This document shows positions 8,362 through 17,877 of a stretch of DNA of 64,000 nt, one piece after another. How positions within the stretch are numbered: the stretch's first letter is position 1; every line of letters starts with the position of its first letter. The position numbers and the translations under genes were made by a program. The notes below the pieces were generated by a model that saw nothing but the letters and a program-made list of their open reading frames with translations, did not search any database and had not been told where the DNA came from. Source of the stretch: Vibrio diazotrophicus (GTDB taxonomy: Bacteria; Pseudomonadota; Gammaproteobacteria; Enterobacterales; Vibrionaceae); assembly GCF_038452265.1 (NCBI RefSeq), contig NZ_CP151842.1, positions 2,108,001-2,172,000 of the forward strand. The letters are read 5' to 3'.

Positions 8362-10203
8362 TCAAGGCTTCGTGCTCATTCCCATAAGATAAGCCTTACT
8401 GCCAACTTCCACCGACAGGTTGCCCGAAACGACTTCCATTTCATTACCGGATTTAGAACAAATGACCTTGCCGCTCTCAATCCCCAACTTCCAGATTGGA
8501 ACAGACATAGACTGAGGTACATCAGAGGCGTTTATCACAACCAAGATAACTTCTCCGCCAAAGACTCGAGCATATGCAATACAACCATCTTGAGCATACA
8601 AAATCTGCAAAGCACCTTGTTGTAATGCCAGATGATTTCTTCTCATTGCTACGAGCTTTTTGAATCGCTCTATTTGCATAGAGTTCTCAGTCTCTTCCCA
8701 AGGAAAACAACGACGATTATCAGGGTCTAAACCACCTTGCAGATTCACCTCAGTACCATAGTAAATACATGGTGTACCAACCATGGTCATCAACAACACT
8801 AAACCTATTTCAATCAATGCATCGTCACCATTAACCGAGGTTGCCCAACGCATAGTGTCGTGGCTGTCCAGTTGATTAAGCTGTGCCAATTGATTCAGCC
8901 AAGGCACTTTTGCCTGAGCTTCAACAATCCACTCAACAAATTCCTCTGCGCTAATGGAAATAGGGTCATAAGCAATATCTTGCCCCGTGAGCCAAGCTAG
9001 AACCGGATGCGCAAAACCGTAGTAGTTCATCGCTCCGTCTTCTTGGTCTCCCTGTAGCCATTGTGTCGCTTCAAAGAAGTGTTCGCCTAAAACATAAGCT
9101 TGCTGATTCTCTTGTTTCACCGAATCGCGGAACTGTTTTACATAGTAGGCATTGTTGATGGCTCCTGAACCCTCACCTAGCATATGAATCACATCAAAAC
9201 GCCATCCATCAATTGAATAAGGCGGGCGAAGCCAGTGTTTGATCACTGAATCCTTGCCCTGATAAATATAATCACGCACCTCTTCGTTTAAGAAGTTCAA
9301 CACGGGTAAGTTTTCAACACCTTTCCAACAGGCGTAGTGATTATCTTGATCGAACAGGTAATAGTCACGATAAGGAGACTTCTCAGAGCAATACGCACCA
9401 TTTTCATAATGGTTGAAGCGGTCAAACCAAGGATGTTCAGCAGAGGTATGATTGAATACGGCATCAAGCACAACCTTCATTCCACGCTGATGAATCTCAG
9501 CGCATAGCTGAGCAAACTCTTCATTGGTTCCTAGATGAGGATCAACATTAAAGTAATCCGTCGTGTCATATTTATGATTACTCAATGAGGTAAAAATAGG
9601 ATTCAGATAGACCGTAGTGATACCAAGTTGCTCTAGGTAGTCTAACTTGCTTCTGACACCTGCTAAATCGCCACCATAGAATTCCAAAGAACCATATGAG
9701 TCGTGAGAACTGACGGGCTCGCCCCACTGTTTAGCAATCACATTACGTTTCCCGCCGCGAACAGAATATTCATTTGTCTTAACACTGATGTCAGGATTAC
9801 CTTTGCAGAAACGATCAGGAAATATTTGATAGAAAACCTGCTCTTTTACCCATTCTGGAGGCTGATACAAAGCGTCATACTTAAAATGATACTCTCGTGG
9901 TGGGATACGGTTATGCACGCCTCTGGCATCAAGCCAATGTTGCGCACTGCCACTCAACATCTTAAACACATAGTGAGTCAGTGATTTATCCGGATTAACA
10001 GGGATGGTAGCGCTCCATTGGTTTAAGCGCCCTAACTTTCCACAGGGCTTCATTTCCACCAATGATTCTTCGTTGTCCGGCTCATGTCTGACATACACCT
10101 TCTGATACAACTCAGACTCTGTGTTTAGAATAAGTGTCAGTTGACCATCTTGATAAGATAAACCGTCGGATGTTTGGGCATGAAAAGCGAAAGGTAAAGA
10201 CAT
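8362..10203 (-). CDS. malZ: GH13 maltodextrin glucosidase / cyclomaltodextrinase-like enzyme (MalZ-type)
   Basis: Alpha-amylase-family (GH13) enzyme expected to hydrolyse short maltodextrins in the cytoplasm; no signal peptide is present. An N-terminal beta-sandwich of about 120 residues is followed by WVKEQVFYQIFPDRF, FYGGDLAGV and the HKYDTTDY segment. The catalytic nucleophile Asp is in GWRFDVIHMLGEG, the acid/base Glu in VLGEHFF and the third Asp in LDSHDTMRW. Length (613) and segments such as AMNYYGFAHP resemble E. coli MalZ more than secreted amylases. Neopullulanase or cyclomaltodextrinase specificity cannot be excluded. Monocistronic by position. Confidence 0.85.
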   Translation of the reverse strand: MSLPFAFHAQTSDGLSYQDGQLTLILNTESELYQKVYVRHEPDNEESLVEMKPCGKLGRLNQWSATIPVNPDKSLTHYVFKMLSGSAQHWLDARGVHNRIPPREYHFKYDALYQPPEWVKEQVFYQIFPDRFCKGNPDISVKTNEYSVRGGKRNVIAKQWGEPVSSHDSYGSLEFYGGDLAGVRSKLDYLEQLGITTVYLNPIFTSLSNHKYDTTDYFNVDPHLGTNEEFAQLCAEIHQRGMKVVLDAVFNHTSAEHPWFDRFNHYENGAYCSEKSPYRDYYLFDQDNHYACWKGVENLPVLNFLNEEVRDYIYQGKDSVIKHWLRPPYSIDGWRFDVIHMLGEGSGAINNAYYVKQFRDSVKQENQQAYVLGEHFFEATQWLQGDQEDGAMNYYGFAHPVLAWLTGQDIAYDPISISAEEFVEWIVEAQAKVPWLNQLAQLNQLDSHDTMRWATSVNGDDALIEIGLVLLMTMVGTPCIYYGTEVNLQGGLDPDNRRCFPWEETENSMQIERFKKLVAMRRNHLALQQGALQILYAQDGCIAYARVFGGEVILVVINASDVPQSMSVPIWKLGIESGKVICSKSGNEMEVVSGNLSVEVGSKAYLMGMSTKP

Positions 10204-10265
10204 GCTGCTCCCCTAATATGTGATTCCTGTTGCTTGTTAACTTACCTCTTTGTTAAAAAAGAAAA

Positions 10266-10310
10266 ATCCTCCTTACACAGTTAGCGATTTGCGCATAGTG
10301 TAAGGAGGAT
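10266..10310 (-). terminator. Strong intrinsic terminator behind the ABC transporter operon
   Basis: ATCCTCCTTACAC (10266-10278) and GTGTAAGGAGGAT (10298-10310) form a perfect 13-bp stem with a 19-nt loop. On the minus strand it is followed by TTTTTC then TTTTTT. It lies 28 nt after the ATPase gene stop and separates that operon from malZ. Confidence 0.88.
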
Positions 10311-10337
10311 CACGTTTAGTAGGATGAACTTGGGGGA

Positions 10338-11132
10338 TTAGTTCAGCAGTAAGCTATCGTCAGACAGTTCTTCACCACGAACTTTAGAGAACATCTCAAG
10401 CAGATCAGGTACTTGCATATTGGCTCGTTGATCACCGGATACGTCCAGAACAATTTCACCTTGGTGCAACATTACCGTTCTGTCACCACACGCTAGTGCG
10501 TCTTTCATTGAGTGAGTCACCATCATTACGGTCAAGTTAAACTCTTTAACGATTTTCTTGGTTAAATCGATAATGAAAGCTGCCATGCGAGGATCTAGAG
10601 CTGCGGTATGTTCATCAAGTAACAATAACTTACTGTCTGAAAGTGTTGCCATCACAAGACTCACTGCCTGACGCTGACCGCCAGAAAGCAAACCGATGTT
10701 ATCTCCAAGACGATCTTCTAAGCCTAAACCAAGAATACTGATTCGCTCTTGAAACAGTTTGCGACGATTGGTTGAAAGAGAATGCTTCCAGCCACGACGT
10801 TTACCACGCATATACGCAAGCGCCATGTTTTCTTCAATAGTTAACGCTCCGCAAGTACCTGCTAGCGGATCTTGGAATACACGAGCACAAAGGCTGGCAC
10901 GTTGGTCAACACTGCGGCGAGTCACGTCAATATCATCGATATTAACTTTACCGCCGACCATAGGTGTTTCACCTGTTACCGCGCCAAGCAGTGTTGATTT
11001 ACCCGCACCATTTGAGCCAATAACGGTAAGAAATTGGTGTTCTGGCACTTTCAGATCCACACCTCTTAACGCTCGGTTCTCAAGGATAGTGCCAGGATTA
11101 AATGTAACTTGAATATCTTCTAAATGGATCAT
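10338..11132 (-). CDS. ABC transporter ATP-binding protein (TrpXYZ-type uptake system)
   Basis: Cytoplasmic ATPase of the importer encoded with the next two genes. Walker A GSNGAGKST is at about residues 38-46, the ABC signature LSGGQRQAV near 150 and Walker B LLLLDEHTAALD just after. The D-loop and switch His (MMVTHSM) are also present. At 264 aa it is a standard single-domain ATPase. Its start overlaps the permease stop by 4 nt (ATGA), so translation is coupled. The substrate is inferred only from the binding-protein family, whose known members handle tryptophan, tyrosine or related compounds. Confidence 0.92.
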   Translation of the reverse strand: MIHLEDIQVTFNPGTILENRALRGVDLKVPEHQFLTVIGSNGAGKSTLLGAVTGETPMVGGKVNIDDIDVTRRSVDQRASLCARVFQDPLAGTCGALTIEENMALAYMRGKRRGWKHSLSTNRRKLFQERISILGLGLEDRLGDNIGLLSGGQRQAVSLVMATLSDSKLLLLDEHTAALDPRMAAFIIDLTKKIVKEFNLTVMMVTHSMKDALACGDRTVMLHQGEIVLDVSGDQRANMQVPDLLEMFSKVRGEELSDDSLLLN

Positions 11133-12073
11133 AATGCTTCTCCTGACGCCTTAACCTGCTTAGATACTTCTGATTTCTTAGCAGGCCCACTACCCTTTTT
11201 TGGCTTTCGATTCCTTTTCATTCTCGGCATGATTAACGCCAGAGCAACTAGCACTGCAGTAACCAAGTTCAAGTCCGAAGCTTGTAAACCAAACATTCCC
11301 GAACTTAATGCAAATGCCACAGCTAAACGATAGAGAACCGATCCCACGATAACAGCGATGACGGCTACCCAAATTTTACGGCCGGGAATGAGTGTTTGAC
11401 CCAAAATAACAGCAGCCAAACCAACGACTATGGTACCTACACCAGAAGTCACGTCCGCAAAGCTGTTGGTTTGTGCGAATAAAGCACCAGCAAAGCCCAC
11501 AAAGCCGTTTGACAGTGCTAAACAAAAATAGGTGTAAAACGCCGTACTCGCACCTTGCGCAGCAACCATACGAGCATTCACGCCTGTGGCACGAAGCCCC
11601 AAGCCAAAATCACTGTTCAGTAGACGAACAACAAACAGAGCAGAAATAAGTACCAGTACCGCTACAACCAAAGGACGAATGAGCATAGGGTCGCCCATCG
11701 TTTCAAATGGTGTCAGGATCGTATCTTCACCGAGCAGAGCTAAGTTAGGACGTCCCATAATGCGGATATTAATTGAGAACGCAGCAATCATAGTTAGGAT
11801 TGACGCTAATAGATGAAGAATTCCACAACGAACCGTCAAAAACGCCGTTACCCATCCGGTTGCCGCACCAGCAATAATAGCTAAACCGGTAGCGATCCAT
11901 GGGTCAATACCAGAAACAATCGCGGTTGCAGCTACAGCAGCACCCATAGGGAAACTGCCATCAACGCTCAAATCTGGGAAATCAAGAACTCGGAAAGTCA
12001 GGTAAACACCAAGTGCCACCAGACCGTAGATAAGGCCAACCTCTAAGGCGCCAAAAAAGGCAAAAGCAGACAT
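11129..12073 (-). CDS. ABC transporter permease (LivH/RbsC-like, TrpXYZ-type)
   Basis: Polytopic inner-membrane subunit, 314 aa, with about eight to nine hydrophobic segments beginning at the N-terminus (ALEVGLIYGLVALGVYLTF). It resembles the branched-chain amino acid and ribose permease superfamily in its GLRATGVN and GLAAVILGQTLIPG segments. The C-terminus is a basic, Lys-rich cytoplasmic tail of about 30 residues. Middle gene of the binding protein-permease-ATPase operon, 64 nt after the binding-protein gene, with an ATGA overlap into the ATPase gene. Confidence 0.92.
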   Translation of the reverse strand: MSAFAFFGALEVGLIYGLVALGVYLTFRVLDFPDLSVDGSFPMGAAVAATAIVSGIDPWIATGLAIIAGAATGWVTAFLTVRCGILHLLASILTMIAAFSINIRIMGRPNLALLGEDTILTPFETMGDPMLIRPLVVAVLVLISALFVVRLLNSDFGLGLRATGVNARMVAAQGASTAFYTYFCLALSNGFVGFAGALFAQTNSFADVTSGVGTIVVGLAAVILGQTLIPGRKIWVAVIAVIVGSVLYRLAVAFALSSGMFGLQASDLNLVTAVLVALALIMPRMKRNRKPKKGSGPAKKSEVSKQVKASGEAL

Positions 12074-12137
12074 ACAAACTCCCTTCTCTGCTTAATCAAG
12101 TTGGCGCACTACTACGCCAACTCTTTTAACAATGGTT

Positions 12138-13103
12138 CTATTTAACGCTTGTTGCGCGATCCATAACGGACTTAGGAATTTCCAGACCTAGCTTTTCAGC
12201 CACAGTCTTGTTAATCACTAAATCAGAACCTTTCGCAACTTTAACATCCAAAGAACCAGGAGCAGCACCTTCTAGAATAGCAGCTACGTAATCCGCAGTT
12301 TGAACGCCAATTTGGTAGTAGTCGAAACCAAGACTAGCAACTGCACCACGCTCTACATATGATGTTGCAGCGCCAAACACAGGTGTCTTAGCTTGGTTTG
12401 CAGCGACAATCATACCTTCAATTGCGCTGGCAACAGTATTGTCAATCAGAGCATAAATAACGTCTGATTTTGCAGAGATTGCTTGTGTTGCTGACTGTAC
12501 ATCTGCACTTTTCAGAGCAGTTGCTTCAACCAGAGTAATTCCGTGCTTTTTAGTGGATGCTTTTAGTAGCTCCATCAAGCTTACAGCGTTTGCTTCACCT
12601 GGGTTGTAAACCACACCAATTGATTTCACGTTTGGCATGATTTCTTTAATCAACTCTACGTGTTGTTCAACCGGAGAAAGGTCTGAAAGACCCGTTACGT
12701 TTTTACCAGGTTGCTCCATTGTCGCAACCAATTTTGCGCCTACTGGGTCTGTCACCGCTGTAAATACAACTGGAATGTTTTTAGTCGCTGACACTAGAGC
12801 TTGTGCTGTAGGTGTTGCAATACCGACTAACACATCTGGATTTTCACCCACAAATTGACGCGCAATTTGTACAGCAATAGCAGGGTTACCTTGCGCTGTT
12901 TTGAAATCAAACTCTAGGTTTTTGCCTTCTTCATAGCCTTTTGCTTTCAGGCCATCAAGAAGACCTTGACGTGTTGCATCGAGTGCAGGGTGTTCTACGA
13001 TCTGTGAAACCGCAACTTTAGCGGTTTTAGCCATAATGCTGTGGGAAGAAAGTAATGCAGCTCCGGCTAGAACGGCGGTAGCAATGACCTTGCTTGCTTT
13101 CAT
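12138..13103 (-). CDS. ABC transporter substrate-binding protein (TrpX/ABC_sub_bind family)
   Basis: Periplasmic binding protein of the ABC_sub_bind family, 321 aa. A Sec signal peptide covers about residues 1-25, ending SIMA-KTAK. The mature part begins VAVSQIVEHPALDATRQGL, the family hallmark, and continues with PDVLVGIATPTAQAL and PVVFTAVTDPVGAKLV. Relatives include the streptococcal TrpX tryptophan/tyrosine-type binding proteins, but the ligand cannot be read from the sequence. First gene of the operon, with an AGGAG Shine-Dalgarno. Confidence 0.92.
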   Translation of the reverse strand: MKASKVIATAVLAGAALLSSHSIMAKTAKVAVSQIVEHPALDATRQGLLDGLKAKGYEEGKNLEFDFKTAQGNPAIAVQIARQFVGENPDVLVGIATPTAQALVSATKNIPVVFTAVTDPVGAKLVATMEQPGKNVTGLSDLSPVEQHVELIKEIMPNVKSIGVVYNPGEANAVSLMELLKASTKKHGITLVEATALKSADVQSATQAISAKSDVIYALIDNTVASAIEGMIVAANQAKTPVFGAATSYVERGAVASLGFDYYQIGVQTADYVAAILEGAAPGSLDVKVAKGSDLVINKTVAEKLGLEIPKSVMDRATSVK

Positions 13104-13367
13104 CTTAACTCCTTGATTTAAAGCATATAGTAATGTGATGTTGTGTAATGTTTTTTAGTTATTGTGCAATTAGCATGCACTTATGGACATTATTACCAGT
13201 AACTATGCGGAAAGGGAAGAAACATTTAACAGCGAAATAACAAAAAGAGAGGAAGAAACAGTATCTTGAGTTTGGTGACTAAAAGAAGGCAAATAACGAC
13301 TATTTTTTGCTCAGAAGAAAGCCTCTACAACAGCCATGAGCTTGGCTTCATATCGGAAAACAAAAAA
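13104..13367 (-). promoter_or_regulatory. Upstream region of the ABC transporter operon
   Basis: This AT-rich stretch separates yfbV from the binding-protein gene and must hold the operon promoter. I see an imperfect inverted repeat, GTGCA (13164-13168) and TGCAC (13176-13180) with a 7-nt spacer, about 60-75 nt upstream of the start. It could be an operator. It does not match TrpR or TyrR boxes, and no T-box, leader peptide with Trp codons or riboswitch was recognised. Confidence 0.4.
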
Positions 13368-13391
13368 GGCTCTAATGGATAGATTAGAGCC
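13368..13391 (-). terminator. Intrinsic terminator of yfbV
   Basis: GGCTCTAAT (13368-13376) pairs with ATTAGAGCC (13383-13391), a 9-bp stem with a 6-nt loop. It is followed on the minus strand by TTTTTT, 17 nt after the yfbV stop. Confidence 0.88.
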
Positions 13392-13407
13392 TTAACAATT
13401 CGTTTAA

Positions 13408-13860
13408 TTAAAACCAGCGTTCTAAAGCGGTTTTATCAAGCTGACGGAATGCACGATTAAGTACCATTGCCAGCTCTTTGTATCGAGGCTTCGATTTTAT
13501 CGGTTCAAGAGCAGAACCTGTTTCAGCAATTTTTGCATGAATTTCGCGATACCAACCTGCTAGTGCGGGCGGTAACTGAGTATTCGCTCTGTTACCTAAC
13601 CACCACATACCTTGCAAAGGTAAGCTGATGGCAAACAAAGCAACAACAACCGCTTGTGGCATAGCTTGAACATTTTGAAAACTCATTTGAGTTAACACGC
13701 TAATAGCGGCGACCGCTGGCATAACTTTGATACCAAAACGCGTCGCTTTAATAATTCGCGATTCAGGAAAAAGCAGATTCAACTCTTTCCGCATAGGCCA
13801 AACTTGCATGTATTTCTGGCCGTCTTTCAAGCTGTGGATGATTCCGACACGATTACTCAT
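13408..13860 (-). CDS. yfbV: UPF0208 membrane protein YfbV
   Basis: Small inner-membrane protein of 150 aa, divergent from ackA exactly as yfbV is in E. coli and Vibrio. Two adjacent hydrophobic helices at about 45-85 (VMPAVAAISVLTQMSF and VVVALFAISLPLQGMWWLG) are followed by a conserved cytoplasmic tail with LPPALAGWYREIHAK. E. coli YfbV has been linked to insulation of the Ter macrodomain; whether this homologue does the same is not known. Confidence 0.93.
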   Translation of the reverse strand: MSNRVGIIHSLKDGQKYMQVWPMRKELNLLFPESRIIKATRFGIKVMPAVAAISVLTQMSFQNVQAMPQAVVVALFAISLPLQGMWWLGNRANTQLPPALAGWYREIHAKIAETGSALEPIKSKPRYKELAMVLNRAFRQLDKTALERWF

Positions 13861-14218
13861 ACCACTTCCTCACTCTCAGTTATCGCCTCTTGTGGGCGAA
13901 TTCGCTAAAAAATAGTTGAATAGTTCAACGAATAACGTAAAAATTTGATAAAAGCTAATATTGTTTCAAATTTTTTTTGTTATATTACCCCATTATCGCT
14001 ATCCTTTGCGGACTCTCAATCTCATTGTTGCCCTTATTTACAATTTAGGCAACTTTAAGACTAATCTGCAAGGAAAGCAGCAGACGATTTCAATGACGAA
14101 GTCACGTCTCTAGATAAGGAAGTTAAAGCTTTATTGATTAAGATTAGTACCAATTGCTTATGCATCTACTATTCTTGTCATTGATTTTGTCCTAACCGAT
14201 TATTACAGGTAGTCACAC
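13861..14218 (+). promoter_or_regulatory. Long yfbV-ackA intergenic region and ackA leader
   Basis: This 358-nt stretch holds divergent promoters for yfbV and ackA. A -10-like TATATT lies near 13981-13986 in a very A/T-rich block, which would give ackA a 5' leader of about 225 nt. The leader contains a possible upstream mini-ORF of six codons (14093-14113) with a poor ribosome site. I found no convincing FNR, ArcA or CRP palindrome and no known riboswitch. Confidence 0.45.
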
Positions 14219-15415
14219 ATGTCTAAGCTAGTTTTAGTTTTAAACTGCGGTAGTTCTTCACTTAAATTCGCTGTTGTCGATGCACAAAACGGCGACGAAC
14301 ATCTTTCTGGTCTTGCAGAATGTTTACACCTTCCAGAAGCACGTATCAAGTGGAAACTTGATGGTAAGCACGAAGCACAACTAGGTGAAGGCGCTGCTCA
14401 CGATGAAGCTCTATCTTTCATCGTAGAAACTATTCTTGCTTCTAAGCCAGAACTTGCGGCACAAATTAAAGCTATCGGTCACCGTGTTGTACACGGCGGC
14501 GAGAAGTTCACTAAATCTGCTCTAATCGACGATGCTGTTCTTCAAGGTATTCAAGACTGTGCAACTCTAGCACCGTTACACAACCCAGCACACATCATCG
14601 GTATTAAAGCAGCTCAGAAAGCTTTCCCAGCACTGAAAAACGTTGCTGTATTCGATACTGCTTTCCACCAAACTATGCCTGAAGAAGCGTTCCTATACGC
14701 ACTTCCATACAAACTATACAAAGAACACGGTGTACGTCGTTACGGCATGCACGGTACTTCTCACCTATTCATCGCTCGTGAAGCAGCTGAACGTCTAGGT
14801 AAACCAGCAAACGAACTTAACATCATCAACTGTCACCTAGGTAACGGTGCATCAGTTTGTGCAATTAAGAACGGTGAATCAGTTGATACTTCAATGGGTA
14901 TGACTCCTCTTGAAGGTCTAGTAATGGGTACTCGTTGTGGTGATATCGATCCTGCGATCATTTTCCACCTACACGACGCTCTAGGTTACTCAGTTGAGCA
15001 AATCAACAACATGCTGACTAAAGAGTCTGGCCTTCTAGGTCTAACTGAAGTGACTTCTGACTGTCGTTTCGTTGAAGACAACTACGGCGCTAAAGAAGAA
15101 GCAACTCGTGCGATGGACGTATTCTGTCACCGCCTAGCTAAATACGTAGCTGGTTACACTGCAAGCCTAGATGGTCGTCTAGACGCTATCGTGTTCACTG
15201 GTGGTATCGGTGAAAACTCTGCTCCAATCCGTGAAATGGTTCTTAACCGTCTAGCAATCTTCGGTATCGAAGTAGACAGCGATGCAAACCTAAAAGCACG
15301 TTTCGGCGGCGAAGGTGTTATCACTACAGCAGACAGCCGCGTGCCAGCGATGGTTATCTCAACCAACGAAGAGTTGGTGATTGCTGAAGACACCGCAACT
15401 CTAGCAGGTCTTTAA
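14219..15415 (+). CDS. ackA: Acetate kinase
   Basis: Interconverts acetyl phosphate + ADP and acetate + ATP. The ASKHA-fold signatures are present: LNCGSSSLKF at residues 5-14, GHRVVHGGEKF (about 86-96), YGMHGTSHLF (about 175), NCHLGNGASVCAI (about 205) and TGGIGENSAPIRE near the end. Length 398 is typical. Codon choice is strongly biased, consistent with high expression. It forms the AckA-Pta pathway with pta, 139 nt downstream, and sets the acetyl-phosphate pool. Confidence 0.98.
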   Translation: MSKLVLVLNCGSSSLKFAVVDAQNGDEHLSGLAECLHLPEARIKWKLDGKHEAQLGEGAAHDEALSFIVETILASKPELAAQIKAIGHRVVHGGEKFTKSALIDDAVLQGIQDCATLAPLHNPAHIIGIKAAQKAFPALKNVAVFDTAFHQTMPEEAFLYALPYKLYKEHGVRRYGMHGTSHLFIAREAAERLGKPANELNIINCHLGNGASVCAIKNGESVDTSMGMTPLEGLVMGTRCGDIDPAIIFHLHDALGYSVEQINNMLTKESGLLGLTEVTSDCRFVEDNYGAKEEATRAMDVFCHRLAKYVAGYTASLDGRLDAIVFTGGIGENSAPIREMVLNRLAIFGIEVDSDANLKARFGGEGVITTADSRVPAMVISTNEELVIAEDTATLAGL

Positions 15416-15554
15416 GTTTCTAACTGGCTAACCTAACGGTTAGCCAGATTTCTATAGGGGCTTAGCTTTTATTCTCACTTGAATCATTAACTAGGCTTTA
15501 TTTCAATCCAATCTATCTCTTAGATTGCATCCAATAGTTTGAGGTACCTTACAG

Positions 15555-17699
15555 ATGTCCCGTACTATTATGCTTATCCCTATCAGTGCTGGCGTGGGTC
15601 TAACCAGCGTGAGCATGGGTATTTTACGCGCTATGGAGCGTAAAGGCGTAAACGTTTCTTTCTACAAGCCTATTGCTCAGCCACGTAGTGGTGAAGATCA
15701 ACCAGATCTGACTTCAACGATTATCGGCCGTAACAGCGATATCAACATTGCTGAACCTTTGCCTATGTCTACGGCTGAAACGCTAATCGGCTCAGAGAAA
15801 ATGGATGAGCTACTAGAAACTATCGTTGAGCGTTACAACCAGATCAATAAAGACTCAGAAGTGACGTTGATTGAAGGTTTGGTTCCAACTCGTAAACATC
15901 CATTCGCTAACCAAGTGAACGCTGAAATTGCAGCAACACTTGGCGCTGAAATCGTGTTCGTTGCAACTCCTGGTACTAACAACCCAACACAGCTGAAAGA
16001 GCGTATTGAAATCGCCTGTTCAAACTTTGGTGGTACTAAGAATAAGAACATTAAAGGTGTCATCATCAACAAGCTTAACGCTCCTGTTGATGAAGCTGGC
16101 CGTACTCGTCCAGACCTATCTGAAATGTTCGATGACGCAGACAGTGCGATTCAAACAAATCTTGAAGTAATGCAGATCTTCAATACTAGTCCTATCCGTG
16201 TTCTAGGTTGCGTGCCATGGAACATCGAATTGATCGCGACTCGCGCAGTGGATATGGCTAAGCACCTAAACGCTGAAATCATTAGTGCTGGTGAAATCAA
16301 TACTCGCCGTATTAAGAGCATCACCTTCTGTGCACGTTCAATCCCTCACATGATTGAACACTTCAAACCAGGTTCTCTGCTAGTAACTTCTGCAGACCGT
16401 CCTGACGTAATCGTTGCGGCTTCTCTCGCAGCAATGAACGGTGTTGAGATTGGTGCTGTACTTCTTACTGGTGGTTACGATATCCCTTCAGAAATCGTTG
16501 ACCTATGTAAACCTGCATTTGACTCTGGCTTGCCAATTTTCAAAGCGCAAGGTAACACTTGGCAGACTTCTCTGAACCTACAAAGCTTCAGCCTAGAAGT
16601 TCCAGCTGACGATAAAGAGCGTATCGAGTTCATCAGCGAACACGTTGCGAGCCACATTGATGGCCCTTGGATTGATTCTCTATCTGAAGGCACTCAAGGT
16701 ATCCGTCGTCTGAGCCCTCCAGCATTCCGTTACCAGCTAACAGAATTTGCTCGTCGCGCGGGTAAACGTATCGTTCTGCCTGAAGGTGACGAACCTCGTA
16801 CAGTGAAAGCTGCGGCTATCTGTGCTGAACGCGGTATCGCAACGTGTGTGCTTTTAGGTAACCCAGACGAAATCCGTCGCGTTGCTGCACAACAAGGTGT
16901 TGAGCTAGGCGCTGGCGTTGAAATCATTGATGCGGATTCCGTTCGCGAAAATTACGTAGCTCGTTTAGTTGAACTACGTGGCGCGAAAGGTATGACTGAA
17001 GTTGTTGCTCGTGAGAAATTGGAAGATTCTGTTTTCCTAGGCACAATGATGCTTGAAGCGAACGAAGTTGACGGCCTAGTATCTGGAGCTGTTCACACAA
17101 CTGCGAACACTATCGTTCCTCCGTTCCAAATCATCAAGACGGCACCAAATGCGTCAATCGTATCTTCAATCTTCTTCATGCTTCTGCCTGATCAAGTATT
17201 GGTATACGGTGACTGTGCAATCAACCCAGATCCAACGGCTGAACAGCTAGCAGAAATCGCTATCCAATCGGCTGATTCTGCAGCTGCATTTGGTATCGAC
17301 CCACGTGTTGCAATGATCTCGTACTCTACTGGTGAATCTGGTAAAGGTGCAGACGTTGATAAAGTACGTGAAGCAACTCGTATTGCTCAAGAGAAACGTC
17401 CAGATCTTATTATTGACGGCCCTCTACAATACGATGCAGCAATCATGGAAAACGTGGCAGCGTCTAAAGCTCCTAATTCCCCAGTTGCAGGTAAAGCGAC
17501 AGTATTCGTATTCCCAGATCTAAACACAGGTAATACGACGTACAAAGCAGTACAACGTTCAGCAGACCTAGTATCAATCGGTCCGATGCTACAAGGTATG
17601 CGTAAGCCAGTTAACGACCTTTCTCGTGGTGCGTTGGTTGACGATATCGTGTACACAATTGCTCTTACCGCTATCCAAGCAGACCAAGAAGCAAAATAG
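15555..17699 (+). CDS. pta: Phosphate acetyltransferase (long form with N-terminal P-loop-like and DRTGG domains)
   Basis: Converts acetyl-CoA + phosphate to acetyl phosphate + CoA. At 714 aa it is the long enterobacterial/Vibrio form. Residues 1-200 are a degenerate P-loop NTPase-like domain starting MSRTIMLIPISAGVGLTS. Residues about 215-330 are a DRTGG domain. The catalytic PTA_PTB domain spans about 385-710, with LPEGDEPRTVKAA and SYSTGESGKGADVDKVREA. It follows ackA and ends in an intrinsic terminator. Confidence 0.98.
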   Translation: MSRTIMLIPISAGVGLTSVSMGILRAMERKGVNVSFYKPIAQPRSGEDQPDLTSTIIGRNSDINIAEPLPMSTAETLIGSEKMDELLETIVERYNQINKDSEVTLIEGLVPTRKHPFANQVNAEIAATLGAEIVFVATPGTNNPTQLKERIEIACSNFGGTKNKNIKGVIINKLNAPVDEAGRTRPDLSEMFDDADSAIQTNLEVMQIFNTSPIRVLGCVPWNIELIATRAVDMAKHLNAEIISAGEINTRRIKSITFCARSIPHMIEHFKPGSLLVTSADRPDVIVAASLAAMNGVEIGAVLLTGGYDIPSEIVDLCKPAFDSGLPIFKAQGNTWQTSLNLQSFSLEVPADDKERIEFISEHVASHIDGPWIDSLSEGTQGIRRLSPPAFRYQLTEFARRAGKRIVLPEGDEPRTVKAAAICAERGIATCVLLGNPDEIRRVAAQQGVELGAGVEIIDADSVRENYVARLVELRGAKGMTEVVAREKLEDSVFLGTMMLEANEVDGLVSGAVHTTANTIVPPFQIIKTAPNASIVSSIFFMLLPDQVLVYGDCAINPDPTAEQLAEIAIQSADSAAAFGIDPRVAMISYSTGESGKGADVDKVREATRIAQEKRPDLIIDGPLQYDAAIMENVAASKAPNSPVAGKATVFVFPDLNTGNTTYKAVQRSADLVSIGPMLQGMRKPVNDLSRGALVDDIVYTIALTAIQADQEAK

Positions 17700-17731
17700 T
17701 CTTCACTTAGGTCTCCAGATATTATTAGCAA

Positions 17732-17758
17732 AAGCCGCAACCTAGTTGCGGCTTTTTT
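17732..17758 (+). terminator. Intrinsic terminator of ackA-pta
   Basis: AAGCCGCAAC, a CTA loop, then GTTGCGGCTT followed by a T-run (17753-17758), 33 nt after the pta stop. Confidence 0.92.
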
Positions 17759-17877
17759 ATTCTTAATAAAGTTTAATCCCTTCCAACAAGCGTTTGTCGA
17801 AAATTCCTACATATCTGCCAAACCCCGCTCAATAGAATACTACAGCTACTAACTTTCAATTTTATAAGTCTAATAAC

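Noticed and set aside
13104..13367. T-box, trp attenuator or TrpR operator upstream of the TrpX-type operon
   Set aside because: No specifier-loop architecture, Trp-rich leader peptide or GTACTAGTT-type box could be seen.
13940..13990. FNR/ArcA box upstream of ackA
   Set aside because: TTGATAAAAGCTAA has only one good half-site; the region is so A/T-rich that such matches are expected by chance.
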